64,000 nucleotides of DNA from assembly GCA_965116245.1 (NCBI GenBank), contig OZ220497.1:868001-932000 (forward strand), given 5' to 3'. Every line of letters begins with the position of its first letter. Within the stretch, counting starts at the first letter, position 1. The notes under the pieces are model-generated. The model was not told the DNA's origin. It did no database searches and was given only the letters and a program-made list of their open reading frames with translations. This DNA comes from Poriferisodalis sp965116245 (lineage in GTDB: Bacteria; Actinomycetota; Acidimicrobiia; Acidimicrobiales; Poriferisodalaceae). Made by a program: the position numbers and the translations under genes. Below are positions 58,122 through 64,000 of the stretch, one piece after another.

Positions 58122-59861
58122 ATGAACGAATCTGCGCCAGCTCCAGGTCGTCACCTTCGTTTCGAAGCCGACGACAAGCCGCCACTGCCGCTCACTGCGG
58201 GACTCGGACTGCAGTTCGCAATTCTCGCTATCGCGGGCATCGTGCTTACTCCAGCCATCGTCATTCGGGCCGCGGGAGGCACCGACGCGCACCTGACTTG
58301 GGCAGTGTTCGCAGCCGCTGCCATAAGCGGCATTAGCACGATTCTGCAAGCGGCTCGGCTCGGTCGCATTGGCGCTGGCTACGTGCTGTTGATGGGAACC
58401 TCTGGCGCGTTCATTGCGGTGTGTGTCACCGCGTTGGTCGACGGTGGTCCCGGACTGCTTGCCACTCTGGTTGTGGTCTCGTCGTTGTTTCAATATTTGC
58501 TAGCAGCCAAGCTGGCGTTATTTCGGCGGCTGTTGACGCCGACCGTGGCTGGCACAGTAGTGATGCTGATCGCCGTCACAGTGATGCCGCTCGTGTTCAA
58601 CTTGGTGACGGCCTCACCCGAAGGGGCATCTTCGGCGAGTGCTCCAGTCACCGCGCTCGCAGCGGCGAGTGTCATCGTGGCTATCGCCCTGAAAGCCGGC
58701 GGGCAGCTTCGGCTTTGGGCACCGGTGATTGGTATTGCGGTCGGCTCGGTGGTAGCGGCCTTCTTCGGACTGTATGACTGGGATAGGGTCGCCGAAGCGA
58801 ACTGGATTGGCGTGCCCGACGGCGGATGGCCCGGTTTTGATTTCACGTTCGGTGCAGACTTTTGGGGTTTGCTGCCCGCGTTCGTGTTCGTGACGCTCAT
58901 CGGCGCGATTGAGACCATCGGTGACTCGGTGGCCATTCAGCGCGTTTCGTGGCGACATCCCCGAGCCGTCAACTACCGCTCTGTGCAGGGAGCTGTCGCA
59001 GCCGACGGCACCGGCAACTTGCTTTCGGGGCTAGCGGGCACGGTGCCAAACACCACTTACTCCACCTCTATCTCCATAACCGAACTCACTGGTGTTGCAG
59101 CGCGCCGAGTGGGTATCGCCATTGGCATTTCGTTCATCGTGATGGCCTTCGTGCCCAAACTGCTGGCGTTGGTACTAGCGATTCCCGACGCTGTGGTGGC
59201 TGCGTACGTGACGGTGCTGTTGGGGCTGCTGTTCGTGGTGGGCATGAAGATCGTGATTGCGGATGCCACCGACTACCGCCGGGGGCTGATCGCGGGTTTT
59301 TCGTTTTGGATCGGCGTGGGGTTTCAGAACAATCAGATATTTCCGGAGTATTTGAGCGGATTTGCGGGAGGATTCCTAGAAAACGGTATGACGGCTGGTG
59401 GACTGACCGCTATTTTGCTGACGCTGTTCGTGGAGGTCACCGGGGCTCGCCCTAAGAAACTGCACTGTTCACTGGCCGCCGAAGATTTGCCCAAGATTCA
59501 GGACTTCCTCGGCGCCTTCGCTGAGCGCAGCGGCTGGGACAACGCCATGTCAACAAGACTCAGCGCGGTAGCCGAAGAAACACTCCTGACAATGCTCAAT
59601 TCACCACTGCCACCAGGAGCCGACGAGCGACGCGCGCTGCGGTTGACCGCTAGCAAGCGAGACGGCGGCGCGATGTTGGAGTTCGTGGCTGCCGCCAGCG
59701 AAGAGAACATTTCCGACCGTCTTGCAGTGCTTGATGAGCCCACCGCAGAGCGTCCCGCCGAGCGGGATCTCTCGCTGCGAGTGTTGCAACACTACGCGTC
59801 GTCAGTGAATCATCAGCAGTATCACGAGGTGGACATCGTCACCGTGCAGGTAGATGTGTAG
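58122..59861 (+). CDS. NCS2-type nucleobase permease with a C-terminal RsbW/HATPase-like domain
   Basis: 579 residues. The first about 440 residues are a 14-helix NCS2 (SLC23) permease: PLTAGLGLQFAILAIAGIVL, LVNGG-like YVLLMGTSGAFIAVCVTALV, and the TLIGAIETIGDSVAIQRVSW and GLAGTVPNTTYSTSISITEL signature regions. After a short linker, residues about 455-579 read LPKIQDFLGAFAERSGWDNA, STRLSAVAEETLLTMLN and DLSLRVLQHYASSVNHQQYH, resembling a GHKL/anti-sigma ATPase domain (N-box like EETLLTMLN) but without clear G-boxes. Normal NCS2 proteins end before this; it may regulate transport or bind nucleotide. Confidence 0.87.
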   Translation: MNESAPAPGRHLRFEADDKPPLPLTAGLGLQFAILAIAGIVLTPAIVIRAAGGTDAHLTWAVFAAAAISGISTILQAARLGRIGAGYVLLMGTSGAFIAVCVTALVDGGPGLLATLVVVSSLFQYLLAAKLALFRRLLTPTVAGTVVMLIAVTVMPLVFNLVTASPEGASSASAPVTALAAASVIVAIALKAGGQLRLWAPVIGIAVGSVVAAFFGLYDWDRVAEANWIGVPDGGWPGFDFTFGADFWGLLPAFVFVTLIGAIETIGDSVAIQRVSWRHPRAVNYRSVQGAVAADGTGNLLSGLAGTVPNTTYSTSISITELTGVAARRVGIAIGISFIVMAFVPKLLALVLAIPDAVVAAYVTVLLGLLFVVGMKIVIADATDYRRGLIAGFSFWIGVGFQNNQIFPEYLSGFAGGFLENGMTAGGLTAILLTLFVEVTGARPKKLHCSLAAEDLPKIQDFLGAFAERSGWDNAMSTRLSAVAEETLLTMLNSPLPPGADERRALRLTASKRDGGAMLEFVAAASEENISDRLAVLDEPTAERPAERDLSLRVLQHYASSVNHQQYHEVDIVTVQVDV

Positions 59862-59914
59862 CAGCCGATGTCTAGCCGCGCCTTTGACGTCACGACGGCA
59901 CGGTCGCCAACTGG

Positions 59915-60412
59915 TTACTCGCGCGGTAGCAACCCGACATGAGCCTCCAGCCGCGCGAGCCGGTCAGTGTGATCCAGCAAAATGACATGGATCTCCCGAA
60001 ACCCAGCCTGCATCTCAGTTCTAAGGGCACCAATCTCCGACCGCAAAGCAGCAATCTCGGTGCCAAACTCAGAACGCAGGCCTCCAATCTCGGCACGCAT
60101 CTCAGACCGCAGGCCGCCAATCTCCGCGCCTAGCTCGGCACGCAACTCGTTGCCGAGGTTGTCAATGCGAGCGTTCATCGCCGCGAGCTGTTCGTTCATC
60201 GCTCCAAACTGGGTCATCATCACCAAGACCAGGGCGCCAAGAAGCGCTGTCACGATTCCGCCGAACACAGTGATGAGCACACCCGGCGACACTCCGACGC
60301 GACCATCGCCCCGCACGAGAGCACGCCGCGACGCACCGAAATCCGGCCCGGCAGATGAAGCTGGCGCTTGTTGAGGATCCATGGTGGTGGTCGATTCCAA
60401 AGAAGCGGACAT
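59915..60412 (-). CDS. Single-helix membrane protein with a long coiled-coil repeat
   Basis: 165 residues from ATG 60412, with GGAGG before it. One membrane helix (ITVFGGIVTALLGALVLVMM) is followed by a heptad-like repeat LGAEIGGLRSEMRAEIGGLR, SEFGTEIAALRSEIGALRTE, then HTDRLARLEAHVGLLPRE. It resembles membrane-anchored coiled-coil proteins that partner phages or secretion, but no function is known. A partial copy of its 3' end lies downstream at 60585-60660. Confidence 0.7.
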   Translation of the reverse strand: MSASLESTTTMDPQQAPASSAGPDFGASRRALVRGDGRVGVSPGVLITVFGGIVTALLGALVLVMMTQFGAMNEQLAAMNARIDNLGNELRAELGAEIGGLRSEMRAEIGGLRSEFGTEIAALRSEIGALRTEMQAGFREIHVILLDHTDRLARLEAHVGLLPRE

Positions 60413-60741
60413 CAGGCCTCCTGCACGTTGGGGCGCAACTCTGCGCACACCTGGTAACTGACAGACCGCCGCGTCAGCCGGGCAGCGAGGCACACACCAA
60501 CATAGACCACACCAATACCCACCAACCCCCGATTAAAGGAGAGGCGCAAGAAACCCGTGTCGCACCGACACAGCGCGCCCCTGCTAACTGGCTAGTCGCG
60601 CGACATAAACCCGACATGAGCCTCCAGCCGCGCGAGGCGGTCAGTGTGATCCAGCAAGACGCGGCCGAGCCGAGGCCTCGCAGTCTTTGGGGGGTTACTA
60701 GCCGAACAGGCCAGGTAGTCGTGTAGTTGGCAGCCGGATGC
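60413..60741. other. Stretch with a degenerate partial copy of the coiled-coil gene
   Basis: No full gene. A remnant of the C-terminal part of the neighbouring gene is present (see next entry), embedded in sequence that shows nothing else I can name. Confidence 0.5.
60585..60660 (-). pseudogene. Duplicated C-terminal fragment of the coiled-coil gene
   Basis: On the minus strand the fragment reads VLLDHTDRLARLEAHVGFMS, nearly identical to the end of the protein at 59915. In DNA, a block of at least about 24 bases around CCTCCAGCCGCGCGAG is identical and the flanks diverge. The upstream part of the gene is absent, so it cannot be expressed as the full protein. Confidence 0.7.
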
Positions 60742-61110
60742 TCAGCAGTGAGAGCTGGGACTGACTTCGCAACCCGCCGGATCAGTCCACAACAGCATGG
60801 AAGTGCCCATGGCAGCGTAAACAGCCACCGCGAGCACCAGTCCACCCACGAATAGCCAGGTGAACAGCTTGTTGTCAAAGCGCAGATGCATGAAGTACGC
60901 GACAACTATCTCGAACTTCACGACCATGAGAATCAGCAACGCTGGAACCTCAACCGGGCCCGTGTCCACGAAATAGGTCATCACCTCGGCCGCTGTCAGC
61001 ACGCCTAGCAACACTGCGACCTTGATGTAGCCGAAATCGCTCAGACCATGTTCGTGGCTCTGGTGTTCGTCAACGGCTGCTTCGGCCGTGGCCTCAGTGA
61101 CAGTGCTCAT
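60742..61110 (-). CDS. ctaF: Cytochrome c oxidase subunit IV
   Basis: 122 residues. Three helices (IKVAVLLGVLTAAEVMTYFV, LLILMVVKFEIVVAYFMHLR, LFVGGLVLAVAVYAAMGTSM) match the prokaryotic aa3 oxidase subunit IV, with the family's AYFMHLR. It is the last gene of the cytochrome oxidase operon ctaC-ctaD-ctaE-ctaF. Confidence 0.93.
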   Translation of the reverse strand: MSTVTEATAEAAVDEHQSHEHGLSDFGYIKVAVLLGVLTAAEVMTYFVDTGPVEVPALLILMVVKFEIVVAYFMHLRFDNKLFTWLFVGGLVLAVAVYAAMGTSMLLWTDPAGCEVSPSSHC

Positions 61111-61122
61111 CGCTTGCAGTTC

Positions 61123-61809
61123 CTAAGGGATCAGGTAGACAACCGCGAAGATCACGATCCAGACGATGTCAACGAAATGCCAGTACAGACCAATGATCTC
61201 GACCGTCTCGGCCCGTTCAGGGCCGATGATCCCTCGATTTACCATCATCCACAGCGTGACGAGCATGATGATTCCCAACGACACATGGACGCCGTGGAAG
61301 CCAGTCAGGGTGTAGAACGCTGACGAGGAGATACTGACGGTGTATCCGAGACCTTCCCGATAGAAGCCCGTGAACTCATAGACCTGCCCAGCGATGAAAA
61401 CGGCACCCAAGGAGGCGGTTGTGAGCAGCCACAACTTGCAGCGTTCCAGTTCGCCTCTAGTGATCGCCGACACTGCTAGCACCATCGTGAGCGAACTCAT
61501 CAGCAGCACATACGAACTCACCGAAGTAAACGGAATATCAAACAGATCGGCTGGGCTCAGTACATCTTCACCCGAAAGAGGCCGACGATTGCGCAGCAAC
61601 AGGTAGGTCGAGATGAGCGCGCCAAAGAGCAGACAGTCTGAGCCCAAAAAGGCCCACATCGTCATCTTTTCGTTGGACAGGCTTGTCGTGGGTGGAACTA
61701 TCTCGTAGTCGTCCCACTCGGTACGCGGGTAAGCAATCGGGGGCTCGTCGGCGTTAGCCGAACTGGCTGGATTAGCTGGTTCGACAGCGGCCTCAGCGGT
61801 ATCATTCAC
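61123..61809 (-). CDS. ctaE: Cytochrome c oxidase subunit III
   Basis: 228 residues from GTG 61809, with GGGGAGG upstream and overlapping the ctaD stop by 8 bases. MTMWAFLGSDCLLFGALIST (conserved WxFLxxE-like start with Asp at that place), AFYTLTGFHGVHVSLGIIML and LYWHFVDIVWIVIFAVVYLI are typical of CoxIII. It stabilises the proton-pumping core. Confidence 0.95.
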   Translation of the reverse strand: MNDTAEAAVEPANPASSANADEPPIAYPRTEWDDYEIVPPTTSLSNEKMTMWAFLGSDCLLFGALISTYLLLRNRRPLSGEDVLSPADLFDIPFTSVSSYVLLMSSLTMVLAVSAITRGELERCKLWLLTTASLGAVFIAGQVYEFTGFYREGLGYTVSISSSAFYTLTGFHGVHVSLGIIMLVTLWMMVNRGIIGPERAETVEIIGLYWHFVDIVWIVIFAVVYLIP

Positions 61810-63871
61810 CGACAGCCTCCCCATTCGACACACTGACCGCCGACACACCGTTGGCACTGGCGTGTTCAACACCGCCGCCGACCGGATCAGCGTCATGGCT
61901 ATTGCCGTGGGCACCTGAGACGTCATGACCATGGCCCGGATCAGTAGAGGGTTCAAGCGTCCATCCGTACATTGCGCCGACTAGCAGCAGCAGTCCGAAA
62001 CCGGCGATCCAGAGGCTGTAGATCAGCCCGAACCCAATGAGAGGTAGTCCGGCGGCCAGAACGATTGGCCAGTAAGACGGCGATGGCAGGTGTGGATGTT
62101 GGTCTCCGCGTTGGGCAATGTCATTGCCGTTGGCAATGCGGCGCAGTTTGCCGGATTCGTCTGGTTGATACTTCTTGTGCCAAAAGTCGTCGACGTCGCT
62201 AACCACTGGTACATAGTCAAAGTTGTGTTCGGGTGTTGGTGACGGAATAGCCCACTCCAGTGTGCGGCCGTCCCACGGGTCGGCGTCGGCCTTCGGTTCA
62301 AGGTCTCGGCGGTAGCGCCCCCAGGTACGGAAGATGTTGACCGCCAGGATCACCATGGCGGCGAGCATGAAGAAATAGCCAATAGTCGCGATCTTGTTCC
62401 AGAACTCGAACCCGTCAAACTCTCCGTACACACTGTGACGGCGAGCCATGCCCTGCAAACCGACGATGTGCATTGGTCCGAACGTAACGTTGAAGCCGAT
62501 CAGCATGAGCCAAAAATGCCAGCGCCCCAGCCGGTCGTTCAAGTGGTACCCAAAAGCCTTGGGCCACCAGTAGTAGAGACCCGCGAACATGCCCATGAGA
62601 GCGCCGCCGACCAGCACATAGTGAAAGTGCGCCACGATGAAATACGTGTCGGTCTGCTGAGTGTCGGCGGGCGCGATCGCGTGCATAACGCCCGACAGGC
62701 CGCCAATTGTGAACATGGCCACCAGCGACACTGAGAACATCATCGGAACTGTGAAACGGACCCTGCCAGCCCACATGGTCGCGATCCAGTTCAGGATCTT
62801 CACACCGGTTGGCACGGCAATGAACATGGTGGTCGCCGAGAACGCCGCTACCGAGACTGGGCCCATGCCTGAGGTGAACATGTGGTGCGCCCAAACGCCC
62901 CACCCCATGAAGCCAATAGCTGCTCCCGACAGAACCACGATCGGATAACCGAAGAGCGGCTTACGGCTGAAAACCGGCAGCGTTTCGGATACGACACCGA
63001 AGGCTGGCAAGATCAATATGTACACCTCGGGATGGCCGAATATCCAGAACAAGTGCTGCCACAGCAGCGGGTCGGCACCCGCAGCGACATCAAAGAAGTT
63101 GGAGTCAAATGTGCGGTCAAAGGTCAGCAGTATCAGCGCCACGGTGATGACCGGCAATGCAAAGACCAGTAAGAACTGGACTACCAGGATCATCCAGGTG
63201 AACACCGGCATGCGCAGCAAGCTCATGCCCGGGCAGCGCATATTGATGATCGTCACAAGCAGATTCAAAGCGCCCAGCAACGAGGCGATGCCTGCGATCT
63301 GCAAACCCAAGGCGTAGAAGTCCATGCCGTGGCCCGGGCTGTAGGCCATTCCGGTGTTGGGCGCGTATGCGAACCAGCCACCGTCAGCGCCTCCACCCAA
63401 GAACCAACTTAGGTTCAAAAACAAGCCGCCGAACACAAATATCCACAAGCCCAGTGCGTTCATACGCGGGAAGGCCACGTCCCTTGCGCCGATCTGCAGC
63501 GGCACTAGATAGTTGGCGAACGCGTTCGCCAAAGGCATGATCACCAAGAAGACCATGGTCACGCCATGCATCGTGAACAACTGGTTGTAGGCGTCTGCGC
63601 TGAGCACTTCTCCATCGGGTGCCCACAACTGCAGGCGCACCAGCCCAATCTCTAGCCCGCCCACCAAGAACCAGAACATGGCGGCCGCGCCGTACATGAT
63701 CCCGATCTTTTTGTGGTCCACCGTGAACAACCACTCGCGCCAGCCAGTTGCGTGCAGAGGGCGAGCAAACACGCCCGTACGCGCGGAGTCCTGCACGTGT
63801 GGCTCCGGCTCAGCCACCTCTAGTTCAGTGCTTGCTATTTCGCTGTCCGGTCGATCGGTGATGATTGCCAT
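61802..63871 (-). CDS. ctaD: Cytochrome c oxidase subunit I, extended C-terminus
   Basis: 689 residues. Haem and copper ligands are visible: HGVTMVFLVIMPLANAFANY (haem a His), HLFWIFGHPEVYILILPAFG (CuB His and the His-Tyr pair with GHPEVYI), WAHHMFTSGM (two CuB His) and HFHYVLVGGALMGMFAGLYY (haem His pair). The core ends near residue 560; the rest adds a cytoplasmic loop, two more helices (PIVLAAGLPLIGFGLIYSLW and an adjacent one) and a His/Asp/Ala-rich tail. It is the main catalytic subunit reducing O2. Confidence 0.96.
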   Translation of the reverse strand: MAIITDRPDSEIASTELEVAEPEPHVQDSARTGVFARPLHATGWREWLFTVDHKKIGIMYGAAAMFWFLVGGLEIGLVRLQLWAPDGEVLSADAYNQLFTMHGVTMVFLVIMPLANAFANYLVPLQIGARDVAFPRMNALGLWIFVFGGLFLNLSWFLGGGADGGWFAYAPNTGMAYSPGHGMDFYALGLQIAGIASLLGALNLLVTIINMRCPGMSLLRMPVFTWMILVVQFLLVFALPVITVALILLTFDRTFDSNFFDVAAGADPLLWQHLFWIFGHPEVYILILPAFGVVSETLPVFSRKPLFGYPIVVLSGAAIGFMGWGVWAHHMFTSGMGPVSVAAFSATTMFIAVPTGVKILNWIATMWAGRVRFTVPMMFSVSLVAMFTIGGLSGVMHAIAPADTQQTDTYFIVAHFHYVLVGGALMGMFAGLYYWWPKAFGYHLNDRLGRWHFWLMLIGFNVTFGPMHIVGLQGMARRHSVYGEFDGFEFWNKIATIGYFFMLAAMVILAVNIFRTWGRYRRDLEPKADADPWDGRTLEWAIPSPTPEHNFDYVPVVSDVDDFWHKKYQPDESGKLRRIANGNDIAQRGDQHPHLPSPSYWPIVLAAGLPLIGFGLIYSLWIAGFGLLLLVGAMYGWTLEPSTDPGHGHDVSGAHGNSHDADPVGGGVEHASANGVSAVSVSNGEAVGE

Positions 63872-63906
63872 CAGGTCGTTCTCCTAGGCCCACATGCCAG
63901 CGCTCA

Positions 63907-64000
63907 TCAGGGCAGCACCGGCGGGCTGCCGAGGGTCTTCAGGTACTCCATCAAGTTGTCAAGGTCTTCATCGGTTAGGACCTCAGAGAAGCCGAGCATG
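63907..64000 (-). CDS. ctaC: Cytochrome c oxidase subunit II with fused cytochrome c domain, C-terminal end only
   Basis: The gene enters from the right edge. The visible end reads MLGFSEVLTDEDLDNLMEYL then KTLGSPPVLP, the last helix of a class I cytochrome c with its Met ligand, as found fused to subunit II (caa3 type) or in a separate oxidase cytochrome. It lies 35 bases upstream of ctaD in the same direction. Confidence 0.75.
   Translation of the reverse strand, partial: MLGFSEVLTDEDLDNLMEYLKTLGSPPVLP

Overview
The window looks like chromosome of a high-GC actinobacterium, most probably an Acidimicrobiia-type lineage. The evidence is a mycothiol gene (mshA beside a YbjN-like gene), a WhiB regulator, a split cytochrome b menaquinol oxidase, an aa3-type oxidase with an extended subunit I, and frequent GTG starts. 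All calls come from reading the sequence; no database search or composition calculation was run.

Two kinds of DNA are present. The backbone (1-17.8 kb and 49.2-64 kb) carries housekeeping genes. On the left are a cytochrome b/c complex (Rieske, split cytochrome b, ferredoxin, cytochrome c), a geranylgeranyl-reductase-like enzyme, haem genes hemL-hemD-hemC-hemA, a SAM hydrolase (DUF62) gene, proC, a YbjN-like gene, mshA, a degenerate CdsA-like membrane protein, a MoaD-like protein and a phosphoglycerate-mutase-like phosphatase. On the right are tRNA-Lys, dut, a TrkA-type K+ channel, orn, an MBL hydrolase, WhiB, a thioredoxin-like protein with CcdA, a poly-gamma-glutamate hydrolase homologue, serS, an NCS2 permease with an extra C-terminal domain, and ctaF-ctaE-ctaD-ctaC. 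The backbone is peppered with short tandem repeats, usually 15 bp. Inside genes these add 5- or 6-residue repeats, most strikingly about 100 residues of low-complexity sequence in MshA.

Between about 17.87 and 49.05 kb lies a 31-kb block with none of these repeats and a different gene repertoire. It holds three AveC-like or similar polytopic membrane proteins, an enoyl-CoA hydratase, an LLM flavin monooxygenase, an alpha/beta hydrolase, two CaiB/BaiF CoA transferases, an acyl-CoA ligase, two P450s, an alcohol dehydrogenase, a VOC protein, two related FAD amine-oxidase/desaturase-like enzymes, an SCP2-like protein, a CrtC/AttH-like protein, a LIV-type ABC importer with fused permease, and one TetR regulator. 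It also holds three proteins with a PEP-synthase-type phosphohistidine domain: one PPDK-like but lacking the PEP-binding barrel, and two with no ATP-grasp domain.

The most striking observation is that nearly every promoter region in this block carries a related imperfect palindrome (core about CNANC-N3-GTTTG flanked by TAAT/ATTA). I aligned 15 copies by eye, and they account for almost all transcription units. The block therefore reads as a single TetR-controlled regulon, probably for uptake, CoA activation and oxidation of a lipophilic (terpenoid- or steroid-like) compound, with a split ATP-driven phosphotransfer step. The substrate and direction (catabolic or biosynthetic) are inference.
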